Source: Bipolaris cookei (lineage: Eukaryota; Ascomycota; Dothideomycetes; Pleosporales; Pleosporaceae). Taken from it: DNA of 64,000 nucleotides. The notes below the pieces were generated by a model. The model saw only the letters and a list, made by a program, of their open reading frames with translations, ran no database searches and was not told where the DNA came from. Below, piece after piece: positions 1 through 11,608 of this stretch (position 1 is the first letter of the stretch; every line of letters starts with the position of its first letter). Made by a program: the position numbers and the translations under genes. The stretch is from NCBI GenBank assembly GCA_002286855.1, contig NRSV01000001.1:1092276-1156275 (forward strand), in the 5' to 3' direction.

Positions 1-1
1 T

Positions 2-3000
2 ATCGCTTTTGACATGATCTACTTCCCCGGATGGATCATTATGGGAGCAATTGTCTGGGCCCTAGCCTTTTCGTCTTCTAATCCTATCATCCTGATCATA
101 TTCCACGTTCTGGCTGGATTGTCACTGACGAGCTTCTCCATCTTTGGCGCGGCGTTTTTCAGAAAGGCACAGTTATCCGGTATCACAATTGTCATCATTC
201 CCATCCTGCTGGCTATTATTGCACAGGTTGCTGGTCCGTTTAGCACATCTGCCGTTTACGTGCTTAGTTTGATCTTTCCGTCCATCAATTACGTATTCTT
301 CACCATTTGTGTGGCGCGGTTCGAAAGACAACTCATCGCCATGAACATGGTTGAGGCCCCACCTGTTTACGAGGATCACGTGTGGACGACTCCTGGTATT
401 GTCTTTTGGGTTTTCGCCATCATTCACACTTTTGTGTACCCGTTCCTTGGTGCTCTTGTCGAACGATGGCTCTACGGTACTGTGTCAACTGACAGGAAAA
501 CTACGACTTCGTCGCCGGATCACAACATCGTTTTGACAAACTTCTCTAAGCACTGGACTCCTAGCTGGTTCCGCAGGAATGTCTTGTCCAAGTTTGGAGT
601 AAAGCCCCCAGAGACGGTTATTGCTGTAGACAACTTCAGCATGAAGGCGCGCAAGGGCCAGATCATGGTGTTGCTCGGTGCAAATGGTAGTGGAAAGTCT
701 ACTACACTCGACGCCATTGCTGGTCTCAACTCCATCACTAGTGGTGCCATCGAAATAGACGGTACTGGTGGTCTTGGCCTCTGCCCTCAGAAGAACGTCA
801 TGTGGGACGAACTCAATGTTTATGAGCATGTTCGCCTGTTCAACCAGCTCAAGTCCACTGGCGAATTTGACTCGAAGGACAAGATTGAAGATCTCATCCG
901 CGCTTGCGATCTGGGTCATAAGATCAAGGCGCAATCAAGCACACTTTCTGGTGGTCAAAAGCGCAAGCTTCAACTTGCAATGATGTTCACTGGTGGCTCC
1001 AAGGTCTGCTGCGTCGACGAAGTCTCGTCTGGTTTAGACCCCCTATCTCGACGAAAGATCTGGGAAATCTTGCTTGCTGAGCGTGGCGATCGCACCTTCT
1101 TGCTCACTACCCATTTCCTCGATGAAGCAGACGTTCTTGCAGATTACGTTGCTATTCTTTCCCGCGGTGTACTCAAGACTAAAGGCACATCTGTCCAACT
1201 CAAGCATGAGGTTGGCGCTGGATACCATGTCACTTATCCCAAGAGCGCTCCGGTCAAACCACCTGTTGATGCAGTCAAGAAGCCTTCGCCTTCTGAAGGC
1301 ATGGTTCAGTACCAGTTTGCTGATGCGCTCCCTGCAATTAGGTTTGTGGATATCTTGAGAGATCACTGTGTAAAGAATTACGATATCGTTGGACCAACAC
1401 TCGAAGACGTGTTTCTGGCGAACGCTGAAGAAGTAAAGGAATATAATCTTATGGATGCTGAGCATGGCGAGCATGCCACCAATTCTGAAAAGGATGCGAA
1501 TGCGCCTTTGGATAACATTTCAGACTCGGAGAAGAGGCTTGATATAGGCAAAGGCCGTGGTACTGGACTTTTCCAGCAAGTACTGATCCTGATACAAAAG
1601 CGAGTCACCATTGTCAAGCGCAACTTCTGGCCTTATGTCTTCGCATTGATTCTTCCTATTGCTGCCGCTGGCTTGGTCACGCTCTTCCTCCAAGGTTACG
1701 AAGCTGTCGGCTGCGATCCGGGCGCCGCTTCCAACGACCCAGAAATCTTTTCTCTTTCAAGTACTGACGAAACACCACTGATTCCAATCGGACCGCGCAG
1801 CACTGTCGGCCCCGCAGTAGTGAACATCATCCAACGGACTGGTATTCGAGAGAATGACTTCAATATTGTGGATACACTTGACGATTTCAACGGCTTTGTA
1901 CAGACCCGCTTCCGCAACATCACCCCCGGTGGGTTCTTCCTGAATCAAAATGGGCCTTTTGTCATGGCATACCTCGCAAATGGCGGTGTCATTGGTGGTT
2001 TGATTACGCTCAATACGCTTGACAACATTGCAAGCAACATTACAATTGCGACGCAATACCAGCAGTTTGCCGTCCCATTTGCTCCTGGCATGGGAGAGAC
2101 TCTTCAACTCACCCTCTACTTCGGCCTTGCCATGTGTGTTTACCCGGCCTTGTTCGCTTTATACCCTACACAAGAACGGTTGAGAAATGTTCGAGCTTTG
2201 CATTACAGTAACGGTATCCGTGCCGTACCTTTGTGGCTAGCATACACAACTTTTGATTTTATATTCGTGCTTATAATTTCTGCTGTCACTACAATCATCT
2301 TCGTCGGAGTAAGTCAATCAAACATCTACGAATGCGACACACGCTGACTCTAGCTTAGGCATCGAGTGCATTTTACGCGCCGGGTTACCTCTTCGTTGTC
2401 TTCTTCCTGTACGGATTATGTGCAATTCTCTTCTCGTACCTCATTTCGATCGTCGTTACTTCCCAACTTGCAGCCTTTGCTTTTGCGGCTGGAGGCATGG
2501 TCTCGCTATACCTCATCTATTTCATTGGATACATGGCGATTCTCACCTACGCTCCTGCTTATGCTATAGACTCGTATATTGATTACTTTCACTGGACTGT
2601 CTCGATAATCTCACCCTCGGCAAGTTTGTTGAGAACGCAGCTGCTGTCGCTCAACTCATTCAGTATTCTGTGCGATGGTACCCGGATCCCAAGTTACCCC
2701 GGTGCCATTACTGTCTACGGCGGCCCGATCCTGTATCTCATCGTTCAGATCATCTTTCTCTTCATTGCTTTGGTCTGGTGGGACTCTGGGTACCGACCCC
2801 CATTCCTCAACCACGACAAGAGCCGCCAACACCATTCCGAAGAGGATGGGGAAAACATACCACCTGCAGTCGCAGCAGAGATTGCTCGTGCTGAGCAGTG
2901 CAAAGATAGTCTTCGTGCACTGCACCTTCACAAGCAATTCGGCTCGAATCACGCTGTAAACGACATCACGTTTGGTATTCCCCAAGGTCAGGTCTTTGCA

Positions 3001-4044
3001 CTTCTAGGCCCCAACGGTGCTGGAAAATCTTCTACCATCTCACTTATCCGTGGAGATATCCACCCTACAACTCACATGAACGGCGGCGGCGACGTCCTCA
3101 TCGAAGACATCTCCATCGTCAGGAAACGCGCCGCTGCCCGAGGCAATCTCGGAGTCTGCCCACAATTCGATGCCATGGACACCATGACTGTTACAGAGCA
3201 CCTCTACTTCTACGCCCGTGCCCGCGGCGTGTCCGACCCCAAAGCCAGCGTCGAAGCCGTCCTCCAAGCAACCAGTCTGACCCGCTTTGCCGACCGTCTC
3301 GCATCGAAGTTATCCGGTGGTAACAAGCGTAAACTAAGCTTAGGCATCGCACTCATGGGCAACCCTTCCGTCCTCCTCCTCGATGAACCCTCAAGTGGCA
3401 TGGACGCAGCTGCCAAACGAGTAATGTGGCGCACGCTCCTCGGCGTCGCTGCCCCGGGCCGCGCCCTCCTCATCACCACGCACTCGATGGAAGAAGCAGA
3501 CAAGCTCGCCACCCGCGTCGGCATCATGAAACGCAAGATGCTGGCTCTCGGCACCGTAGCGGATCTCGGTGAGCAATACGGTGACGCTTGGGTTGTTCAA
3601 CTCGTCTTGAAATCCGCGCCTGAGACTACGGAAGAGGAAATGAAGCAGGTCAAGCAGTGGGTAGTGCAAAGTGTTCCAGGTGTTCAGTTTGATAAGTGGG
3701 GGTCTAGAGGGGGTGGACATGGGCAGCTGAGGTTCAAGGTGCTTAAAGCTGCGGCGACTGAGTCTGCCGACATTCGCAAAGAGGATGGAAAGGTTACGGA
3801 AGTGGATGTTACGAGAGTGGGGTCTAAGGAGTCGGTGTTGGATCTTGGGGGTATTCCCGGGTTGATTCAGCTGCTTGAGACGAATAGGGAGAAGTTGGGG
3901 TTGGAGTATTATTCTGTTTCTCCCACGACACTGGATGAGGTTTTCCTCAGGGTAGTCGGGGAGGAGGAAGAGGAGGAGAGGGGAAAGACGGGAGGGGTGT
4001 CAAAGGTCAAGCGTCTTTTGACTTGTGGGCTTACGCGTTCGTAG
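2..4044 (+). CDS. ABCA-type full ABC transporter, 5' partial
   Basis: ATP-driven membrane transporter, probably moving lipid-like substrates as ABCA proteins do; the substrate is inferred. The reading frame is already open at base 2, so the N terminus and first membrane domain are partly outside the window. A 50-base intron (2309-2358) is supported because the frame continues into the membrane segment that follows. Order seen: membrane helices, NBD1 (Walker A GANGSGKST near residue 225 of the visible part, signature LSGGQKRK near 315, Walker B ending VDEVSSGLD), a second membrane domain, then NBD2 (GPNGAGKSS near 985, LSGGNKRK, LLLDEPSSGMD). The long hydrophilic stretch between the first helix of the second half and the rest, and the TTH plus EEAD switch region, are ABCA-like. 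About 1,330 residues are visible; full ABCA proteins are usually longer, as expected for a truncated copy. Confidence 0.93.
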
Positions 4045-4176
4045 ATTCCTGAGGGATAGATGCGTGTATATACATGGAACGGTTTTCTTCGTTTGTATAT
4101 CAAGTATGGTAAATATAATGATACCAATTTCAACTTACTACTATCTTCCTTTTATCGCGTGTTCCTAGAGACAAAC

Positions 4177-5013
4177 TCACACTCTCTTACTCATAATAAC
4201 ATACTCAGCCTTGACAACTTTCCTCCGCATAACTCTATCAACAGGACTGCACTCGTCCCTCTTATATCCCAATCTCTCATACATCTTCTTTGCTCCCTCA
4301 TTCGCTACAAATACCGTCAACATTGTTTTTTCGATGGAGCAGGCCCGCGCAACGGCCTCAACGAATGTCATCAGTCTCGAGCCGAGACCCTGGCTGCGAA
4401 GGGGTGGGGATAGGTGGATTTCGTAGATGTACAACACGGGGCGGTCTTGATGCGGGGGGTCGTCCCAGGTGAACATGAAGGAGATGAAGCCGAGGATGGG
4501 GAGGTTGGGGGAGGTTGGTGGTGGAGGTGTTGTGTGGGGTGAGTTGGAAGTGTAGGCTTGGGCTAGTTGCTCGAGGTCATCTGGTTGTGCGTGTTTGGGA
4601 GATGATCCATCCAGCTTTCGCCTCTTGAAACTACTTGTTTCTCGATCGCTAGTTTGTCTGTTTTCTGAGCGCGTGTCTTGCTCGACTTGCTGTTGGTCTT
4701 TAAGATCAGGTGCAGACACTGTGTCGGTATTGGCTTGGCGGACGAGCAGGTATATCATGTCTCTCTCCATCATTTCTTCTCGCTTCTTGCGTGTGTTCCA
4801 GCCGATTCTTGAGGCGCGGTAGTCGTCTCCGGATGTTTGCTCGACGAGCTCGATGCAGGCTTGGAGTTCCTCTTCTTTGAGCTGGGCGGCTGAAGTTACG
4901 AGATGGAATTTTAGTGGACATGGTAGATCTGGCGACTCATAGGCTTTGAATCCGGCAATGTCGTCTTCGAATAGCCTTTTTACTGTAAGTGTGCGTTGGA
5001 CGGCGTGAGGCAT
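4177..5013 (-). CDS. naa40: Histone H4/H2A N-alpha-acetyltransferase Nat4/NAA40 (NatD)
   Basis: GNAT enzyme that acetylates the N-terminal serine of histones H4 and H2A; acts in nucleus and cytosol. Single exon, 278 residues. The middle carries the NatD pattern: ELVEQTSGDDYRAS followed by GWNTRKK, then a core with YIYEIHLSPPLRSQGLGSRLM (acetyl-CoA loop RSQGLG near residue 207) and LTVFVANEGAKKMYERLGY ending DECSP. A low-complexity insert of about 60 residues (near residues 95-165, rich in S, D, Q and P) separates the two halves and is longer than in animal NAA40. Head-to-head with the LYR-motif gene over about 580 bases. The first methionine begins a plausible MPHAVQR start; no upstream exon is evident. 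Confidence 0.88.
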   Translation of the reverse strand: MPHAVQRTLTVKRLFEDDIAGFKAYESPDLPCPLKFHLVTSAAQLKEEELQACIELVEQTSGDDYRASRIGWNTRKKREEMMERDMIYLLVRQANTDTVSAPDLKDQQQVEQDTRSENRQTSDRETSSFKRRKLDGSSPKHAQPDDLEQLAQAYTSNSPHTTPPPPTSPNLPILGFISFMFTWDDPPHQDRPVLYIYEIHLSPPLRSQGLGSRLMTFVEAVARACSIEKTMLTVFVANEGAKKMYERLGYKRDECSPVDRVMRRKVVKAEYVIMSKRV

Positions 5014-5594
5014 GTTGATTGTTTAGGGCCTGTTCAGGCGAATTGGCGAAGAACTTGGATCTTTTGAACTAGTAGAAGGTCGGTGGCTTGGATGGTGATT
5101 TCCTGGTTGAACCGCTCGAACAATTATTTCATCCAACTGTGCTGATTTAACAAAGGTGAGTGGTTCGCAATTGGCCCCTGTGCGTGTGTGTTGCTGGTGG
5201 GGTGAAGGGCGCGTTGTGGGAACGCGTCGCGGGGCAGATCGTCATCTTGATTTGAAGTCACGTACAAAGAAAAATTGGAAGACGGTGATTACCCAACTTT
5301 CCTGTACATGAAATATTGAATACTTTGATATCTATCACGCTATCTGCTATCACATATTCTATGGCCAGCAAGACTAACTACGCGTCGCCATCCGATCTCG
5401 AGTGCGAATCGTTGTCCGCCGCGGTCCCACTTCGGCATCGTTGCAGATCTAGCGCCATTACGGTCTAGTTCATCTCTTTACGTCAGTCTACATCAGTGTG
5501 AAGAGTCTTGCTTATCCTACCAAAACCCATTTCTGTCAGTGGTTCTGCATCCACAAGTCCAGGAAAATTGTGTTTGTCGAATCGCATCGAGGGT
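5014..5594. promoter_or_regulatory. Divergent promoter region between naa40 and LYR-motif gene
   Basis: About 580 bases without a convincing ORF between two divergent starts. It should hold both promoters. I see no clear TATA box, and the assignment is positional only. Confidence 0.5.
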
Positions 5595-6069
5595 ATGCTG
5601 CGAAGGTATGCGACAGTAGCGTCCAAGCCTCTTTCTCGGCTAGGGACTCGAGGGAAAAGTCCTGTTCGCCTTGACCACGTATGGGATACTTGCATGTTCG
5701 TAAGAGCGAATCGAAACGGACTGACTTCCACGCAGTTCATTCAGCGACAGCGTGTGCTGGCATTGTGGCGAGACATCGTTCGGAGTACGGCCAACATCCC
5801 CGATGAAGCGGCAAGGAAGGACATGCGACAGTTTGCAAGATCAGAGTTCGAACAACATCGTCGAGTAACTGACCTAGTACGCAAATAATCATGATTTGAT
5901 ATGTACCCAGCTAATCGCTCTCTAGGGCCACATTCGATACCTGATCTCCGTATGGTTCTTCACAGCATCACAGCGCCTATCCAGTCTACTAACTCTATCG
6001 CAGCATGGAAAAACGCAATTCCAGGCAATGAAAGACACTCTTATTAACTCTGGTATACTCACTGAATGA
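5595..6069 (+). CDS. LYR motif-containing mitochondrial protein (LYRM2-like)
   Basis: Small mitochondrial LYR-family protein; members bind acyl carrier protein and assist assembly of respiratory complexes or iron-sulfur proteins. Exons deduced: 5595-5678, 5736-5876, 5926-5949, 6004-6069 (introns 57, 49 and 54 bases), giving 104 residues. All four exons are multiples of three and all junctions are GT-AG. The N terminus MLRRYATVASKPLSR is a basic presequence. The core runs LDH-FIQRQRVLALWRDIVR, then ARSEFEQHR, DL-GHIRYLIS and the C-terminal pattern QFQAMKDTLINSGIL, which matches LYRM2-like proteins. The LYR triplet is LWR here, a common fungal variant. Translation could also start 29 codons upstream at 5508, but that leader looks untranslated. 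Confidence 0.85.
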
Positions 6070-6121
6070 AATCTATTTTACACATCGTTACTGCAGCTGT
6101 CATCTTGCTTCATGTTGAACT

Positions 6122-8636
6122 ATGTTCTCATTGGTCAATTCTTCGAGGGGCATTCGTTTAGCGCCTCCAGCACTAGCATCAAGCACCTCAACACCGTCTT
6201 ACTCTGCTCCACTTTTTCGCACTTCTAACGCGGTTTCCCCTCACAAACAGCCTTTGAGGTGTTTTCGATCTTCTATTCTGCACTGGGTACATCATTTACA
6301 TCACAGAGGATCACCTGCAATGGCACTTCCTTCAGAAACCTCGGTCTTGATCGTGGGTGCCGGCCCCGCGGGATTGGTCACTGCGAAGACATTAAAACAG
6401 GCTGGATACATTGTCACCGTATATGAGAGAGCCGAGCGGGTTGGCGGTATGTGGAGGGATGAGCAGGGAGGAGCTGGCGATAAATGCAGCCCAGACATGC
6501 GAACAAACCTCAGCAGATTTACTGTGGCTCTTCCTGATCTCTCCTGGAAATCTGTCGATTCAGACACTCTACAATCTGGTGTGAACGGACCACCCATGTT
6601 TCCAAAGGCTTGGCAAGCTGGAAAATACCTTGAGACTTATGCGGAGACTTTTGGAATCATTGAAAATATCATTCTCCGAACGCGTGTCGTCGATGCGCAT
6701 CTACAAGACAACCGGACTTGGAAGGTAACTAGTGACGACGGATCCGGGAAGCACACCACCATCACGTTTGACCGGCTCATCATCGCAAGTGGCTTCTTTG
6801 GCAAACCCTGCAGATCCTTCGATCCCTCAGCATCTAGAAATCTTCCAAACATTCAGCACTCTTCTCGTTTTCGCAATGTATCTGAGCTGAGTGGGCGGCC
6901 TGGAAAGATTGTTATCATTGGAGGGAGCATCAGTGGCTCAGAAGCAGCATCACAAGCGGCCTTTCAGATTTCAAATGCAAGGCATTCGCCTAGTAATGAA
7001 AATCCTGTTCATGCTGCAAGCACAATCTATCATATTTTCAATCGGCCTTTTTATTGCCTGCAGCGATATCTGCCCCAAGACCCGCAAGACCAAGACGGAA
7101 AATTCAATCAAGCGCCAAAGTTTCTTCCTCTTGATCTCGTTCTCTACAACCTCTCACGACGCGGTGATGGAGAGATAACAGCAGCCATCGCCACTGTACC
7201 GCCTGAGAAGGCAAAAAAAGGTCATGATTTTCTGAGAACGAGTTTAGGAGGCGACCAAAGTGATTTTGGGTATCCGAATCTTACATACGATCCGGAACAC
7301 ATGCAGCATCCTGGGTACACTGGTATCACAGATACGTATATGGAGTTTGTAAGAGATGGAACTATTGTTCCAGTGCAGGGTTGGGTAGAAAAGATCAATC
7401 AACAGTCGGAGAGCGATCTTCTAGACATAGAGCTAAAACAGTACAAGCCGTGGTATCACACACCTGAGAAGGAGGCAGCTGTAGGTTTACTGTCCGTGCG
7501 TACACCTTTACAGAATGCCTAACGTTTGATAGGGCACTAGCAAACTCACTGACGTGGCTGGTATAATCGAAGCTACAGGCTACAAAACTGACCTCGACTG
7601 GCTTGACCTTCAAGTGAGGGAACTGCTAAACGACAAATACACATTACCAAATTCACGAATACCATTCGTCCTCTCACGCGGCTCCATATTTGCAAACAAG
7701 TTCCCCACCCTTGGCTTCATTGGATTCTACGAAGGACCTTACTGGGGAGTAATGGAGACTCAAGCTCGTTTTCTTGCAGAAACCTGGGCCAAGCAGGAAA
7801 CAACCAAGCATCTTGAATCGCTAGACCGTGAGATCTACAAGCCAGATACTGCAATGCACATGCGCGAAGCCATGAAGAGAGACCCCCTTCAAGTCCCGCA
7901 ATTTTGGATGTCAGACTACGTCGGCCTAATCGAAGAATTCGCACGGGAAGCAGGCCTCTCACGCGACGACTCTGCCTTCGACGGCAAACAAACCGGTCCC
8001 GCATTCCCCTCACGCTACCAAGGCGCAGACACCGGTCCCCAAGCCAAAGAAGTCGTACAAGAAGTTGCAGAGCTAATCAAAGCATCCTCTGAAAACGCGT
8101 GTTTCGTCGCAGCAGCCGTCTTCACAGGCATGCAGGGCGTCTGGAAAATTCACCGCAAAATCGAATCTCGTACCAATACGCCCGGCGGCGTTTTCACTGG
8201 CACAGCGCATTTCCATCCGCGTGAGCCGACAGATGTCGCACTTTTCTCAGCAGAATATCTTTACATTGAAAACGGCACCTTCACGATGGATAACGGCCTC
8301 TCATTCCCCGCAACCCGACGCTACATATACCGGTACTCAGAGACCCGCGACAAAATCACCGCGTGGTTCGTTTCCGAGGACAACAAGAGCGTAGGCGCAC
8401 TGTTTAATACGTGGGAGTTTTACGCGCCAGAGAGTAAGGAAAGCGGGTGGATGGCAAAGGGTTATCATTGGTGCGATCCTGATACTTACAGGAACACGTG
8501 TGAGTTTCGGTTTAGAGGAGTAAGGATTGAGCGATTTATGGTTAGGTATGAGGTGCAGGGCCCGAAGAAGGATTATCAGCATGAGAGTTGGTATGAGAGG
8601 CCTAGTGCGGAGGACTTGAGGAAGGGGGATGCATGA
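6122..8636 (+). CDS. FAD-dependent monooxygenase-like protein fused to a DUF6314 domain
   Basis: Two-domain protein of about 820 residues, one intron (7481-7532). Residues about 70-500 are a flavin monooxygenase-type dinucleotide-binding fold: GAGPAGLV, then RVGGMWRDE (the GG.W motif of FMOs), a second Rossmann motif IIGGSISGSEAA and ATGYKTD near the end of the fold. From about residue 620 the sequence changes to a DUF6314-like lipocalin-size domain: GVWKIHRKIES, GTAHFHP, YLYIENG, TRRYIYRY, CDPDTYRNTCEF and GPKKDYQHESWY. The first 66 residues contain no Asp or Glu and many Arg and Ser, as in a mitochondrial presequence, which is why I keep this start; the alternative start is Met67 (6320). 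It begins only 52 bases after the LYR gene stop. The substrate is unknown. Confidence 0.8.
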
Positions 8637-8738
8637 TGCGGGAGGACTGTGTCATAGTGGTTAATTGGAAGGGGTATCATTTTCTACTCGTCGTTCTATC
8701 GTACAATATTTTTTGAGCACAACTTCTCGCAAGAGAGC

Positions 8739-10472
8739 TTAATACTCTGCACCTCCATTGGCAAGCGTACTGGGGTGTGTAGGTGGTCCGTCCCTGCCAA
8801 CACTATTCAAGTCTGCCAGTAGAATCTTGAGATGATTCTGTCGATTTTGATTGCTGCTCCAGGTGACGGCTTGGGAATAATACAAGATATCCCACGCATC
8901 ATCGCTGATGTTTTGTAGAAAAGTCGGCAATGACCGCGCTTTCTGGTACGAGCGCCAAAGTATACGTCTGATATCATCGTTGGCACCAATGTACGCAAAC
9001 TGGATTGCTTGATTGAAAGACTTGAGTGCAGGCGAGATATTGAACGGGGGCGGAAGGCGGACGCAAAGACGGTCGAGAGCAGCACTGTGTTCTGGGTCCT
9101 GACGTGCCATCACCATGCGCTCCTTGAGTGTCGCGGTGTGACTGTCGTCGAGCTCGTATGGGTCTGGTGCCGTCTCGTGAGCGAGGGTCGTCAAGTCACC
9201 CGGTTGCGGCTTGTGTTCTGAGATAAGCTTTTGAATATACATGAGTTTCTCCATGAGTTTGGGATCTTCCATGATCTTGTCGACCTTAGCTTGTAGTTCG
9301 GCAGGTACTTCTTCCTCCTCTTCGATCTGTGGGGGCTGCGATGCCTTGGATAGAGCGAGCTTCTTTAGTTCTTCTGCTAGTTCTTCGGGATCCATTTCGC
9401 GTTCGAAGACGCCTTCTTGATCTTGTGTACCTGCTGGGTCCTCCCTGAGTGCTGCATCGAGTTCGGCCTCGAGGTTGGGGTCGCCACCCAGTGACTTCAT
9501 GACATCGCGCATCTGATGCAAAAGCTTGTCAACGTCCTGCATGTCTTCTGGTGTTGGCATGGCAAGGTCATTATCTGGCGTCTCGGCTTCAACGATGGCA
9601 TCATTGGTGTTTCTCCGGTACTGTTCCCATTCTTTCTCTAGTTCCGCATCGTTTACATCTTGGTCCAACGCGCCAATCTTCTTCTTCATAGCCTCGTTGC
9701 CTTCTAGCTTAGCCATAGCCTTTTGCAGTATTTGTTGGAACTCGGGGCTGTCAATGTCCTCCATTTCTGGCATCTTGTCAATGACTTCTTGTAAGTCCGC
9801 CTTTGCATCGCCGATATCTGGGTCGTCGATGAGTTCTTGTATGGCCTCGTGTGTGGCCATTCGTAGACCTGCGTTGAACTCTTTGCTGCTTGCTTCAGCC
9901 TCGAGTGCATCTTCTTCATCCATGGCTTCAAGCTCTTCCTTAGATTTGATGCTCTGTTTGATATCCTTCAGCTCTTCTGTCAACTCGGCGAAGTTTGGGT
10001 TCGAGAGGAGACTGTCGATGAGGCGCCGGTTCAGTTTGGCATCGTCGTAGTCGGGGTTCTTTTGTGACTCTTCTATCATTGTGTACATCTCTTTGTCCTT
10101 TTTGCGGTCCTCAACAGTTGCTATGCGCTCAATGAGGCGCTGAGGCGTGCCCTTGTCCAGATCCTGTTCGTACCAATTAATGACGGGGAGATCGTCGCGC
10201 TCCAATTCAGCATCGGATAATGGACGCATTGCTTTATCCATCCTTTCATCGTCATCGAATATGGATCGTGAGCCCTTGATACGCTCCAGTACCGATGGGC
10301 TTGGTTCTATATCGGCATTCTGGCGTACTTTTTCATCTTTGGTGGCTTTAGAGCGTTTCCCACGAAGAAACTGGGCTGGGAGAGGACTGGCGAGCGGACA
10401 CCTTCTAGGCTGCGGCCGCGAGAGGGCTCGGATAAGCGCCCTTGAAGGAACATATGCTCGTGAAGGTGCCAT
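8739..10472 (-). CDS. Conserved hypothetical protein, probable mitochondrial, acidic
   Basis: Single-exon ORF of 577 residues. The first 45 residues (MAPSRAYVPSRALIRALSR onward) are basic and lack acidic residues, a good mitochondrial presequence. Residues about 80-400 are very rich in Glu, Asp, Leu, Met and Lys with heptad-like spacing, suggesting long helices or coiled coil. The C-terminal 120 residues are more globular (LPPPFNISPALKSFNQAIQF, then ILWRSYQKARSLP, WDILYYSQAV and HLKILLADL) and probably hold the conserved function. I do not recognise a family; a mitochondrial translation or RNA factor is possible but is only a guess. Convergent with the DUF6314 fusion gene, with about 100 bases between stops. 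Confidence 0.7.
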   Translation of the reverse strand: MAPSRAYVPSRALIRALSRPQPRRCPLASPLPAQFLRGKRSKATKDEKVRQNADIEPSPSVLERIKGSRSIFDDDERMDKAMRPLSDAELERDDLPVINWYEQDLDKGTPQRLIERIATVEDRKKDKEMYTMIEESQKNPDYDDAKLNRRLIDSLLSNPNFAELTEELKDIKQSIKSKEELEAMDEEDALEAEASSKEFNAGLRMATHEAIQELIDDPDIGDAKADLQEVIDKMPEMEDIDSPEFQQILQKAMAKLEGNEAMKKKIGALDQDVNDAELEKEWEQYRRNTNDAIVEAETPDNDLAMPTPEDMQDVDKLLHQMRDVMKSLGGDPNLEAELDAALREDPAGTQDQEGVFEREMDPEELAEELKKLALSKASQPPQIEEEEEVPAELQAKVDKIMEDPKLMEKLMYIQKLISEHKPQPGDLTTLAHETAPDPYELDDSHTATLKERMVMARQDPEHSAALDRLCVRLPPPFNISPALKSFNQAIQFAYIGANDDIRRILWRSYQKARSLPTFLQNISDDAWDILYYSQAVTWSSNQNRQNHLKILLADLNSVGRDGPPTHPSTLANGGAEY

Positions 10473-10921
10473 GACTGTGACCGATTTTTTGCTGGGTTGA
10501 CGACATCAATCAGTGTCTTGGGGATTTTTGGGCATGGCTGCAAACCATGCAAACATTCTCTTGGCACTTCCGAGAACTCCGCAGACAGCGCTACGCAGGC
10601 CTAGTCGGGTCTCTCTCCTACATTCCATTCACGATAGTGCACTGCAACACTGTTTGAGGCTTTTAAACGCCGTATCCTAGTCTATTTATTTACAATTAAA
10701 CCATGAGACTCTTCAATTCTATCTGATATTGAAATAGAGCTCGCGTGAACATCTTGAGTCGTACCAGCGACCACCAAGGAGTCGTCCATACCTAATACTT
10801 GCCTCAATGAGATGCCTCTCTCCATTCGCTGATGAGATACTTCTCTTCCTATTCACTGCTGAAAAGTGCGATATATACTGCCAACACAACAACCAAGGCT
10901 AAAATCAATGGTCCAGGCACT
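10473..10921. other. Intergenic region, no gene seen
   Basis: About 450 bases upstream of the acidic mitochondrial gene and downstream of the small secreted peptide. Short ORFs only; nothing recognisable. Confidence 0.5.
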
Positions 10922-11089
10922 TCACCTTTTTTTAAAAAAATCCTCTAACTGGTCTGCTTCAACTATAGTAGGTGCCGCATTCTCCTCACCACTCATGGTT
11001 GAGTCAAATTTTGGTAGTTCATAGGATTCCATACCGTTTGATACCGCCAAAACGGCGAGTATCGCTAGGAGGAAAGGAAGGTAGCGCAT
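10922..11089 (-). CDS. Small secreted peptide, 55 residues, unknown family
   Basis: A short ORF that looks like a secreted peptide. It starts MRYLPFLLAILAVLAVSNG, a textbook signal peptide (basic n-region, hydrophobic core, small residues before the likely cut near residue 19). The mature part would be only about 36 residues: no cysteines, rich in Glu, Ser, Thr and Asp, ending in FFKKR with a basic tail. The ORF stays open 34 codons upstream, but the signal peptide makes the internal ATG the sensible start. A 7T/7A run lies just before the stop, so the end is sensitive to an indel, and a downstream exon cannot be excluded. No homolog recalled; an effector or signalling role is speculation. 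It borders the transposon-marked region. Confidence 0.45.
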   Translation of the reverse strand: MRYLPFLLAILAVLAVSNGMESYELPKFDSTMSGEENAAPTIVEADQLEDFFKKR

Positions 11090-11608
11090 GATGAAGGTTA
11101 AGTTGCTTATGACAAACAAGGATGATCGATGCAAGACCAGATGATGAACGCAAGAATACGAGAAAATACGAAATATAAGTATAGAAGGCACTTAATACAT
11201 TACCGAGGTACTATAAGAACCTATATAATTCAACGCCTGACATTTGTAATTCACATAGCTGAGGCGCACACTGGCCTGTCCATTGTGAATTGCAGCATTG
11301 TATACAGTGACAGAAGCCTGTTGCGGCAGGGTACTATAAAAATGCTGCTCTGTTACGAAACAACATATTTCATGCACAATCTACCTTGAGTGAAAGATCA
11401 GTTGAATTTGCAGTCATGCAACGAAAGCTCTTGTGTGCCATGTTGCTATGACTATGTCGGCACAAAGTAGCGTTTGAAAGTTGTTTATCATTTTCGATAG
11501 CGATTGGACAACAAACCACCCAATGACAGAAAGATTTTCTATCGTCCTAAAAATGTTGGCCTTTACGCAGAAATCGTGGTAGGCTATTATATTCTAAGTC
11601 TATAGCTT
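11090..11608. other. Intergenic region between secreted peptide and pogo relic
   Basis: About 520 bases of AT-leaning sequence with only short ORFs. The 3' end of the pogo relic should lie here, but I could not find an inverted end matching that of the second copy. Confidence 0.4.
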
